Shown here piece by piece: positions 55,649 to 64,000 of a stretch of DNA of 64,000 nucleotides (position 1 is the stretch's first letter; the number at the start of each line of letters is the position of its first letter). Origin of the DNA: Zymoseptoria tritici IPO323 (taxonomy: Eukaryota; Ascomycota; Dothideomycetes; Mycosphaerellales; Mycosphaerellaceae); contig NC_018211.1 of the NCBI RefSeq assembly GCF_000219625.1, forward strand, positions 1,364,001 through 1,428,000. Direction: 5' to 3'. Both the position numbers and the translations under genes were made by a program. The notes under the pieces are model-generated. The model saw nothing but the letters and a program-made list of their open reading frames with translations, ran no database searches and was not told the DNA's origin.

Positions 55649-56047
55649 CGTTCAATCGGCTCGTATTGCAGTCCAGGTCGCCGACCGCAATAACTTTCGG
55701 CCACTTGCGAACGAATACCCTCGTTCGCAAAGTGTGAGAACTTCAAGCCGAAAATTTCGTGGTCCGGAAGGGCGAATTGTACACCTCAGCAGGCAGTCAT
55801 CGTACAGACCCAGTATCTCAATCCTTTGTTCTGGAAAGTGTTCCTGTGAGTTGCGATCACGGACCTCACGACTCGAGTCACTCGACGTTCGATGGAAGAA
55901 AGATAGCTCAGAAGGCGCTAAGAGCGATCTGCAGGGCCGTACCGGTACATGTGCCTTCGCCGAAACTCTATATCTCGAAGTGAACGACATCGATCGTCGC
56001 CTTCGTCAACACAAGTTCACAACTGCAAGATACTCACTCATATCATC
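55649..56047. other. Divergent region sen2/scramblase, 0.4 kb
   Basis: This is the promoter region for both flanking genes. No specific element is recognised. Confidence 0.5.
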
Positions 56048-57869
56048 ATGTCGGCGGCGAGATGGTCTCTCAGACTACCCAGAAGCGCACTGCTCGACTC
56101 AGCAGAGCAGCGGACGGTCCAATGCTCCGCCGGCTTACAACGATTCGATCAAAGACGATGCTTTCGCAAACCTCCACAAAAGCCGGCACGATCTGGAAGA
56201 GCTCCAATGAACAAAAGCAACAGAGACAATCGAGGAGGAATCGATGCCCAGAGTGGTTTGTCAAATAGTCGAGACCTGATCAGCCAGCAGAATCAAAAGA
56301 GGGATATCGCGGACCGGGAAAGCAACGAGCCAGGTAGGGTTCAAAACACGGAAGGGCAACCAACGGAGCAGTCAGAGCCTGGCAGGAACTCACAGCTAGC
56401 TGCTACGCTCGCTCAATCAGACACTTCCGATCTTGTCACAGAGGTACATATCCCCGATGGCCCAGATGGCATTCTTCCCAAGAATCACCCAGCACTGGCA
56501 CTTCTGGGAAACAGCAGTCTGGTGATACAAAGACAAATCGAGATGATGAACATCATCATTGGCTTTGAGCAAGCCAACAGATACATCATAATGGACGGAC
56601 AAGGTCAGACGATCGGAGCAGGATCATGGCATTGGGCAAGGGATCATGAGGCAAATGGCACGGACGCATCGCTCCTTCACGACACACATCTTCGATCAAT
56701 ACGAGCGAGAAGTGCTGCGCATACACAGACCATTTGCATACATCAATAGCAGAATCCGAATCTACGACCCGGTCCCTGAAGGCGGTTATGCAGAAATGGA
56801 GACCTCGACAGCACTACAGGGCACTTCTGCCAGCTCGGCTGTCAATCAAGCGTCGGTAGCACAGGTCTCGCCCCTGAAACTCGACGAGATGCGCATCATT
56901 GGCGAAGCCCAACAGCAATGGGCGCCACTTCGACGAAAATACAACCTCTTCTCCTATCGTGCTCTCGCGCCCACACCGGAACAGGACAATACTCCTCGCC
57001 TGACTTCAGGAGACCAGCCCACCTCATCTACCACCGCGCTTACAGAGGCCAAGATGCCCGAAGCCGCCATTGAATCTGGCATGCTTCAATTCGCACACGT
57101 CAACGAGCCCTTCTTATCCTGGGACTTCACTCTACGAGACGAATCCCAGTCGGTCATTGGCAGTGTGAACCGCAACTTTGGCGGCTTCGCACGAGAGATT
57201 TTCACCGATACTGGTGTGTATGCCCTGCGTATGGATAGCGCTGCGCAGACCGCAGCATTGGAGTCTGCCGATGGGAAAGAAGTCGAGAGATACGAAAGAG
57301 AGGCCACGGCGATGACTTTGGACCAGAGAGCTGTTATGCTGGCGACGGCGGTCTCAATTGATTTCGACTACTTCTCAAGACATTCCGGGCAAGGTTCAGG
57401 GATGGGCTTCATGCCGTTCATGTGGCCGATGGGTGGTGGCGCAGCAGAAGGCGGTGCTGCTGGCGCGGCTGGAGCTGCTGGCGAAGCTGGCGCAGTCGGC
57501 GAAGGTGCGGTTGGTGCCGCTGGAGCTGCAACGAGAGGTATTGGAGGTGTGGCTGCTGGAGAAGGTGCTGTTGGTGCTGCCGGCGGCATGGCAGGCTACG
57601 AAGCGATGCAACGCGGCATGAACGGGCCTCGAGGCGGAGACGATGCGAGTCCCACTGCAAACGAGCCTTTCGTGGACGGTCAGAGTCCTCAGCAGAGTGC
57701 CGATGACGGCGATGTCTGGGGTGAGGGAGGCGATCCTTGGGGCGGACAGGGCCAGGGTGGAGATCCGTGGGGAGGCCAAAGCGGTGGGAATGGGCCCGAA
57801 GTGCCTTCAGGTGGAGATGGCGGTGGTGGAGGGTGGATCGACTCAATTAGCGACTTCTTTGGTGATTAG
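56048..57869 (+). CDS. aim25: Phospholipid scramblase family (Aim25-like) with a reading-frame break
   Basis: Two frames make one protein. Frame 1 (56048 to about 56615) begins with a mitochondrial-type basic N-terminus, then a disordered stretch, and the scramblase start LPKNHPALALLGNSSLVIQ, MMNIIIGFEQANRYIIMDGQ. Frame 2 (from about 56617 to 57869) continues with EQDHGIGQGIMRQMARTHRS, FTTHIFDQYEREVLRIHRPF, and the rest of the domain with HVNEPFLSWDFTLRDESQS. The end is Gly/Ala- and Gly/Asp/Trp-rich (GEGAVGAAGAATRG, WGGQGQGGDPWGGQ) as in fungal Aim25. The break falls between QTIG and EQDHG, with no room for a normal intron. It needs a +1 shift, so this is a pseudogene, a sequencing error, or a very unusual splice. 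Confidence 0.78.
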
Positions 57870-58211
57870 CGGGAGACTTCAATTGGCGCGCACTCCACTC
57901 TGAATTTTCAGACAGATGAATGTACGATCACGACCGCACGTGGCAATGGAACGCATAGAAGTTCTGGAAGTACCTCAGGGCAGCATCAAGTGAAATGTAC
58001 AAGAAGCTTCGGGTCCTGATCATTGAGAGATTTTCATTTTTTGGCTCTCACTTGAACCGTGTGTGCTGACTTCGGATGCATCCGACCGAACGAACACTCG
58101 TCGCATGTGAGCCCTATCGCCTAACGCCTTGCTAAACGATGCATCGTAAATGCCTTCCCATACTCCCTGAACAGCCTCCAAGCTGTAATGCATCCCCCAA
58201 TCGATTCCCAC
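57870..58211. other. Convergent intergenic, 0.34 kb
   Basis: This is the 3' region of the scramblase gene and of sgt1. Nothing is recognised. Confidence 0.5.
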
Positions 58212-59387
58212 TCACTTCGTCCACTCTTTCGCCTCCATACCCGACGGCGGAATAGTCTCCACCTTACCCTTGCTCACTTCGTCCCAGTTTGTCGAAAGTG
58301 AAGTGCCATTGGACTCTGTGTACGACTTCATCATCGCACGCTGCATCTCAGGTGAAGCGTCCTTGAACAACTTCTTGAAGAAGTGGTTCGTTTCATCGCC
58401 GCCCTCAATTTCATCATCATCGTCGCCATCAACGATCTTGTCCCAGTTCTTGGGTCCGGTCTTGGAAGAGGTGGGATAGGCTGGGGCGCTCGCGGGATCG
58501 GACTCAGAGAAGACGGCACGTTTCGACTCTTCGTCTTCGTCGTTGGTCACAGAGTCCGCTGCTTCGAGTGTTGCCCATTTCTGACCTGGCGTAGCCTTGA
58601 CAAGGATGATCTCGATTTTGCTGGGCAGGATCCGAGTGATGCACTTCTCAACCTGAACTGCACCGAAGAGGGGCTCGATGGTGAAGTCGTATTCAGCGCC
58701 AGTGTTCAGCGGAAACGAGATGCTGAGCGCGCGAGAGGTGATCTCAACATGAGCCTTGTCTTTTGGGACGCCCTTCGCCAGGAGAGTGAAGTAGACGTTC
58801 TCGGTAGTTTGGTAGAACTCGTGACGGATCTTATCCGGCGTGGTTTGAGGCGGAGTAGGTGTGATGTGAGAGGTCGATGTTGGTGGAGCTACTGGTGGAG
58901 GCATAGTTGTGGTACTGCCGTTGACGGGTGTGCTCATTTTCCTCGGTGCTGGCGTCTCTGTGATGGTGCACTTGCGCTTCTCGTCGTCGTCGTCGAGCTT
59001 CTCAAGTGCAGTCTTACTCTTGTGGAGCCACAGATCGAGACCTTGGTAGTCCTTCTTCTCTGTCTCGCCGAGCTTGCTTTGAATGAGCTGGAGTATGAAA
59101 GTAGCGTCACTGTATCGGCTCAGTTGATGCAGAGCAATCCCGCGACGAAATTGCGCTTGAAGAATTGACTCTCTCTTGGCGCGCTTCTGTCCGTTGATCA
59201 CAGCCTGCTCGGAATCGTCAAGGGCTTCCTGATAGTTCTTGGCTCGCGTATGTGCGATTGCGCGCTGGAGGTAGAACTCTGGGGATGATGGGGCGTCCTT
59301 GATGGCGGCAGTGAAGTGTTCGATGGCTTGATTGTAGTCCTTGATATCCAGTGCTTGCTTGCCGCGGAGGGCAAATTGGGAGGCCAT
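58212..59387 (-). CDS. sgt1: Co-chaperone Sgt1 (TPR-CS-SGS)
   Basis: Single exon, 391 residues. TPR repeats fill the N-terminus (MASQFALRGKQALDIKDYNQ, SSPEFYLQRAIAHTRAKNYQ). A Pro/Thr-rich linker follows (about residues 145-185). The CS domain begins IRHEFYQTTENVYFTLLAKG and includes ALSISFPLNTGAEYDFTIEP. The SGS domain ends the protein (KNWDKIVDGDDDDEIEG, AMMKSYTESNGTSLSTNWDE, KVETIPPSGMEAKEW). Sgt1 links Hsp90 with SCF ubiquitin ligases and kinetochore assembly, and stabilises NLR-type immune receptors in plants and animals. It is divergent from ppx1. All three modules are intact. Confidence 0.96.
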   Translation of the reverse strand: MASQFALRGKQALDIKDYNQAIEHFTAAIKDAPSSPEFYLQRAIAHTRAKNYQEALDDSEQAVINGQKRAKRESILQAQFRRGIALHQLSRYSDATFILQLIQSKLGETEKKDYQGLDLWLHKSKTALEKLDDDDEKRKCTITETPAPRKMSTPVNGSTTTMPPPVAPPTSTSHITPTPPQTTPDKIRHEFYQTTENVYFTLLAKGVPKDKAHVEITSRALSISFPLNTGAEYDFTIEPLFGAVQVEKCITRILPSKIEIILVKATPGQKWATLEAADSVTNDEDEESKRAVFSESDPASAPAYPTSSKTGPKNWDKIVDGDDDDEIEGGDETNHFFKKLFKDASPEMQRAMMKSYTESNGTSLSTNWDEVSKGKVETIPPSGMEAKEWTK

Positions 59388-59773
59388 GTTTGTGTGTTGC
59401 CTTCTGTGAGTTGTGTTCGTTACTTGATGGAAGGTTCGAGTGAAGTGATTGAAAGAATGGGAACGAGAGCGCCACGTGGGTGAAGCTTCGATTGCTACAA
59501 GATTGATGGCAGCTGAATGATTGAAGTTCGCTGAAATCGATGTTGTTGTGTGAGGGTAGTTGTTGTTTGTGGAAGTGATTCTAGAAGAGTGAAGTACTTC
59601 AGGTAGGCATCACGTCTTGGCAGGTCCAGACCGGTTGACCGGGTAGTCGGGTAGTCGGATATGTAGTTCTATCGGGTACTGGCACATCCGTCAAACCTGC
59701 TCGAATACTGGACCTCACTTCATTCGATCTTTGACATCAACATATCACGCCAAGATCTGGCATTCCGAATAAG
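59388..59773. other. Divergent promoter region, 0.39 kb
   Basis: This separates the sgt1 and ppx1 starts. No known site is identified. A GACCGG.TA.TCGGG-like duplicated motif (about 59629-59655) is short. Confidence 0.4.
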
Positions 59774-61030
59774 ATGTCTCGCATGACAGTCCGAACCTTC
59801 TTGGTCGCCGCGAAAAGACAGCTTCAAAACTCCATCCGAGACAAGACATTCACGTCATTCGTTATAGGGAACGAGTCCGCAGACCTGGACTCAATTACCT
59901 GCGCCCTCGTATACGGCTACATACAATCGAGCAATTCCGAAGCCAAAAAGACCGGAAGACTGGTCGTTCCCGTCACCAATATCCCCGCTTCGGATCTGCC
60001 TCTTCGACCCGAGCTCACAGCTTTGCTGCGACATGCCGGAATCCTGCCATCAGAACTCATCACATTAGACGATCTAGGTACGGATCCATTACCGCAGGAC
60101 AAGACAGAATGGACCTTAGTGGACCATAACGCCATGCAAGGCAAGCTGGGCGAGCGTTATTCAAGTCGAGTTGTTGGCGTCATTGATCACCATGACGATG
60201 AGAAGAAGGTCTCTAAGGATGCTGAGCCTCGGGTTATCGAGAAGACTGGAAGTTGCAGTAGTCACGTCACGAACTACCTGAGAGAAACGTGGCAGTCTCT
60301 CGGATCCATGGTGTCGCAATCGCATGTAGGATGGGGCCAGGAGGACGTATTAATTGATGATTTTCATTATGTCTCTACTTGGGATGGACAGGTAGCGAAA
60401 CTTGCATTGGGCGCTATTTTGATCGACACAATCAACATGAAAGCGGAGCACAAAATTACGGATCACGACAGGAAAGCGGTGAGGTACCTCGAGGCGAAGA
60501 TCAACATCTCGCCCAAGCTGGGCAAGGACTATGACCGAGACAGGTTCTTCAACGAGATCAACGATGCGAAGTCGAACATTGATGATCTGAGCCTGGAAGA
60601 TGTGCTGCGGAAAGACTACAAAGAGTGGAAGGAGGGTGACTTGACGCTTGGCATTGCGAGCGTGGTGCAGTCTGTGAAGTATCTGCAAGGCAAGGAGAAG
60701 GATTTCGCCGCGGCAGTCAAGCAATTCGCGCAGAAGAAGTCGCTGAGCATCTTCGCCATCATGACCGCGTATCAGGATTCATCAAACCAATTCGCTCGTG
60801 AGATTCTCCTCATTGCTTCAAACGAAAAAGCAAAGGGGGCGGTTGAGCGATTCGTGGAGAACGGAGGAGGAGAATTGCAACTTCAGGACGCAGACGATGC
60901 GGCAGATATGCAGGAAGACACGACAATATTGTATCAGCATCACTGGGCGCAGAAGAACCTCGACGCAAGCAGGAAGAGAGTGGCGCCTTTACTGCGAGAG
61001 GCGATGGCCGGTAAGGGAGCGAACATATGA
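59774..61030 (+). CDS. ppx1: Exopolyphosphatase Ppx1 (DHH phosphoesterase)
   Basis: Single exon, 418 residues. It hydrolyses inorganic polyphosphate from the chain end. DHH-family metal motifs are in order: GNESADLDSITCAL (motif I), WTLVDHNAMQ (motif II), GVIDHHDDEKK (the DHH motif), then GSCSSHVTNYLRE. A later GAILIDTINMK carries another metal Asp. The C-terminal DHHA2-type region follows (LSIFAIMTAYQDSSNQFARE). The first residues (MSRMTVRTFLVAAKRQLQ) could weakly favour mitochondrial targeting, but the yeast homologue is mainly cytosolic and I do not infer location. Confidence 0.93.
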   Translation: MSRMTVRTFLVAAKRQLQNSIRDKTFTSFVIGNESADLDSITCALVYGYIQSSNSEAKKTGRLVVPVTNIPASDLPLRPELTALLRHAGILPSELITLDDLGTDPLPQDKTEWTLVDHNAMQGKLGERYSSRVVGVIDHHDDEKKVSKDAEPRVIEKTGSCSSHVTNYLRETWQSLGSMVSQSHVGWGQEDVLIDDFHYVSTWDGQVAKLALGAILIDTINMKAEHKITDHDRKAVRYLEAKINISPKLGKDYDRDRFFNEINDAKSNIDDLSLEDVLRKDYKEWKEGDLTLGIASVVQSVKYLQGKEKDFAAAVKQFAQKKSLSIFAIMTAYQDSSNQFAREILLIASNEKAKGAVERFVENGGGELQLQDADDAADMQEDTTILYQHHWAQKNLDASRKRVAPLLREAMAGKGANI

Positions 61031-61166
61031 TGTACGATGTCTTGTTCAACTTTGGAAGCCATTGCAGCCAAAGGTCATGTCTGCTGCTTCGTTGCGGCAT
61101 GTCGTGATGGATAGCCTCGCCCCCGAAGAAACTTCTCCCACATCGTCTCCTTGGTCTCGTCCAACG

Positions 61167-61777
61167 TCAAGTTCCTCTCGTTTCTGCTTTTCGGTTCAAC
61201 TTTCCGCTCCAAATTTGGCCACACGCACTACTGCGTACCCGTATACCAAACACCCGAATTCCGGACCAGCCGAGAACTGACCTCAGACCAATCATCCCTC
61301 CATCCAACGATGCCGAAATTGTTGCCCTTAGCATGTCCCTTGCAGACCGCACACACAGTCGGCGTATCCGGTCTTCTCGTTGATCGAACAGTCCCGTGTT
61401 TTTGCCGCAAGGTTGATTCTGCCGAATATTGGTCAGACCTTTTCCCCCCAACAAGGAGGTGAAGGTAGGAATTTCAACGTACCTCAGTACAGAGGTAGAA
61501 GACCTCGTTGTCGTGGCCCGGCGGGACTGGGCCGGGGTCTCTGGGGAAGCAGCACCCGTGATCTTCAGGACAGTCGCTCCAAGCTGGGCTGTTGGGGTCG
61601 ATGACGGAAGGCTTTTCCATGTCGGTGCGCATGCGGGCATCAGCGCCGACGCAAACCTGGAGTTGTCGGACGGTTAGCCTGTGCTACACGCGCGGACAGG
61701 TGTTGGGTGATGATCGATACGTAGACGTTGGCATAGGAGCTGCCGATGAACAGAGCGAGCACTGGAGCGAAACGCAT
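61167..61777 (-). CDS. Putative small secreted Cys-containing protein, 3' exon uncertain
   Basis: Exon 1 (61721-61777) encodes a signal peptide-like start, MRFAPVLALFIGSSYANVY. After a 64-bp intron (GTATCG...CTAACC...CCAG), exon 2 (61483-61656) continues with VCVGADARMRTDMEKPSVID and WSDCPEDHGCCFPRDPGPVP, ending in FYLCTE. The third exon after GTACGT...GCAG is not settled. The phase-0 reading from 61418 runs to 61167 but is Arg-rich. Another frame there reads RDCSINEKTGYADCVCGLQG and stops sooner, looking more like a Cys-rich secreted protein, but it needs a different donor. Secretion and effector-like role are inference from the signal and Cys spacing. Confidence 0.45.
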
Positions 61778-62697
61778 TTTGGCGGTAGGAGCTTCGAGGG
61801 GAATGGATGGTCTGGCGGAGCGAAGCGTTGAATGATGATGAAGGAAGGTCTGGATGGTCTGACGGTGCGAAGCGTTGGAGGAGGATGAAAGGGATCTGGC
61901 CGAGTGGTGGATGTCGAGGCTGTCTTATACCGTAAACTATATCCGTGCTCGGGCAGGAGCCATAACCGCTGATGATGGGATTAGAAGCTTGGAAAGTTAA
62001 TCAGAACTTTTACTATCATCCGCACTCTTCCGACTCAAGGATGGATTCGGGCGTCCTGGTTTTTCGCCATGGTTGTCCCTGCTGCAATGCTGACGATGAT
62101 CGCAGCTCACCCTGCCTACAACACCTGGACCAAAAGCAAGAAGTAGTGCATAGCCCCTTGGGCATTTCGCCGGCCTTTCCGCGCCAATGCGATCTCTCAA
62201 GCGACTGCCGAAATGTGCTCAAGCAGGATAGATAGAATTTGTCGACAGTCCGCGCTATTCCCGTATGCAGAATACAGGTTGTACGGCATCCTTGAGCCTG
62301 CAAACAATCCGAGTACTCCGATGCGTTGCCAACGCTGCAGAGCCGAAAAGATCGTGCTGTGTCCCCAGGTGAGGGCATTACAGTTTCTTGGGTCCTTCAG
62401 GAGTACAGCCTGTATCCTACATCCAGGAATACGGAACTCGGTCGAAGTCCTCCTTGCGTCAGCACAAACCGACTGTGGAGGCTGTACTGAGAAGACTGCT
62501 GCAGCAAAGACCTAGGTTTCCGCCACGCAGAAATCCGAAGCAGAGACTCCGCCTTCATCACCTGCCTGCTCTCGCCCCGCATTTGCCAGTCCTCGTCCTC
62601 GCTTGCGCAATGGCTCCCAGCAGTACCTTTTGCAGGCACTGCTCAACCACTCGGATTCAGAGGTGTCGCTTCCCACGATCTCTGCGTTCCTAGGCAC
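61778..62697. other. Intergenic, 0.9 kb
   Basis: This is the upstream region of the putative secreted protein and the downstream region of the Cys-rich gene. The frames are short and unrecognised. Confidence 0.5.
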
Positions 62698-64000
62698 TCA
62701 AGGGGCCCCGGCAGGGACAGCTTGCGCATCGTCTGCCTGCTCTCTTTTGCGCTTCTTCGAGAGTTCGCTCTTCAAAAGCTTCTTCGCCTTCTCCTCGTCA
62801 GTAAGAGTCTTGTGGCAATCTGCGCAGTTGCAGTTGCATATCGGAGGACATTCGCATTTCGCCCAGTCTTCGCACGGACATGATCTCTGCCGGACGCAAT
62901 AACTGCATGCGCATTGGCACTCAGGATCATGATCTTCAGATTTCCCCTTCCCCTCACACCGACAATTGTAGCTGCCGTCTTTGGGAGGGAAAATGATCTT
63001 GGCGTTGAATTTGTCTGACGGGAATAGCCTAGCAAGCGTCAGTACCACAGGTGCGCACGCTCTTACGCACGATTGACTTACTCCTCGAAGTAAGCTTGGT
63101 ATTTTTGTTGTGTAGGCGCGTTGAAGCCTCTCTTGCCTCGCTCCAGGAAGTGTGGGTCCACATAATCTCCGCCTTGGTACGAAGACAGCTTGATAGCTTG
63201 CGAGCATTCGTCGGCGTTCTTCACATGTCGGATCGCCGTCTCGCTGCCAGACCCCAAGTATTAGTGGCCATCATTTAACATGTAGATGGAGGAAATCAAT
63301 GGTCGTACCTCGTCTTGCCCTTAAAGCACCAGAGATGGAGTTGAACCGTGGGCCAACTTCCGCGACCCGGAACAGCTCGGTTTGAATCTTTCCACGCGGT
63401 GGCCCACGTTTGAACAGACGGATGCTTGGATTGTTCCTGATCAAGCTGAAGTGCCTCGCCCACTTCCAGACAAGTCTTGTAGTCCCACTGAAATGACATA
63501 GCGCCGTTATCGCCCTCGCAAAGCAGACCCTCTAGTCGGGAGAGCTGGGTCATGGATTTGACCACTTGATCGGGTCGTACCATTAATATTAGAGTTTTCC
63601 CGCCGATCTTCGTCAACTGTTCCCCCAGTCCGTTCACGAAGTCGTCTGTGTAGGCAGATCGGAAGGCCTTCCATTCGAAGATTGCGTCAGGATTCGCTTC
63701 TCTCCAAGCTGGTGGCAGCATATTCCGGAGGAACTGGAGTTGTCGGTTTTGAGAGCCATTTCCAGAGATCTTCTCCACGTTAGAATTGTTAGGCAAATTG
63801 CGCGCGACCAGCAGGATGTTCGTGAAGCCATGGCAGGCCATGAACCAATCGAAAACATCGTGGAGTGCCGCAATTTGTGGGAGCGTCTCAGTCGATCTTG
63901 AGATGGCGTCGTTGACCCTTGTGGCCATGCTGTCTCCGCGGTTGGGTGTTCCAGCCTCGAGGGCTCTTTGACGATCTGAATGAGTGATTAGCGGTGCTGA
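62698..64000 (-). CDS. Conserved-looking protein with Cys-rich C-terminus (5' partial at right edge)
   Basis: Exons read as 63309 to at least 63928 (probably to about 63976), 63082-63243 and 62698-63028. The joins are GTACGA...GCAG and GTAAGT...CTAG. The N-terminal part is a globular domain starting MATRVNDAISRSTETLPQIA, with HDVFDWFMACHGFTNILLVA and KIGGKTLILMVRPDQVVKSM. The middle has ECSQAIKLSSYQGGDYVDPH. The C-terminal 110 residues hold a dense Cys cluster (NCRCEGKG, ECQCACSYC, CPCEDWAKCECPPICNCNCA) and end in a basic Lys/Arg stretch. The frame stays open upstream of Met-63928 (RQRALEAGTPNRGDS) to a probable CAG acceptor near 63977. The gene therefore probably begins beyond the window. 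Family not recognised; metal binding is inference. Confidence 0.68.

Noticed and set aside
1..64000. CRISPR arrays, prokaryotic operons or rRNA genes
   Set aside because: None seen. The sequence is a eukaryotic nuclear region with spliceosomal introns.

Overview
The window is nuclear DNA of a filamentous ascomycete. The genes are compact, the introns are mostly 47-90 bp with GT...CTNAC...AG signals, and the gene set (Vps1, Vma1, Spo11, Sen2, Ubc7, Cox6, Sgt1, Ppx1, Aim25-type scramblase) is that of a Pezizomycotina chromosome. A Dothideomycete such as a Mycosphaerellales relative is my best guess, but that is inference. I joined exons by reading splice signals and protein family continuity. 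No transcript evidence was available.

Layout. 1-31 kb is mostly conserved housekeeping: the 3' part of a USP7/Ubp15 deubiquitinase, a p24 cargo receptor, a DUF1279 mitochondrial protein, dynamin-like Vps1, V-ATPase subunit A, an F-box protein, a 1004-residue low-complexity protein, dephospho-CoA kinase, Spo11 divergent from CAF-1 large subunit, a conserved charged nuclear-type protein, a conserved fungal hypothetical, a 2EXR/F-box-like protein, and a Dal5-type MFS permease.

31-50 kb is an accessory island. It holds a lineage-specific gene family with one conserved module and a conserved phase-0 intron: copies A and B in tandem on the minus strand, and copy C inverted, with the module duplicated inside it. 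Copy B carries a nonsense codon at an otherwise invariant Trp. A 119-bp near-perfect inverted repeat lies between B and C. Next come a GFA/CENP-V zinc enzyme, a conserved Ser/Pro-rich protein and a small repeat protein. The most interesting locus follows: a TPR-ankyrin-TIR/HET-like gene, with a WCxxE catalytic-type motif, followed 121 bp later on the same strand by a cupin-like gene. This pair is my best candidate for an undescribed immune-type or allorecognition module.

50-64 kb returns to housekeeping: Cox6, an initiator tRNA-Met with an apparent 6-nt intron, a DUF1115 protein, Ubc7, Sen2, an Aim25-type scramblase with a reading-frame break, Sgt1, Ppx1, a small putative secreted protein and a Cys-rich protein cut by the right edge.
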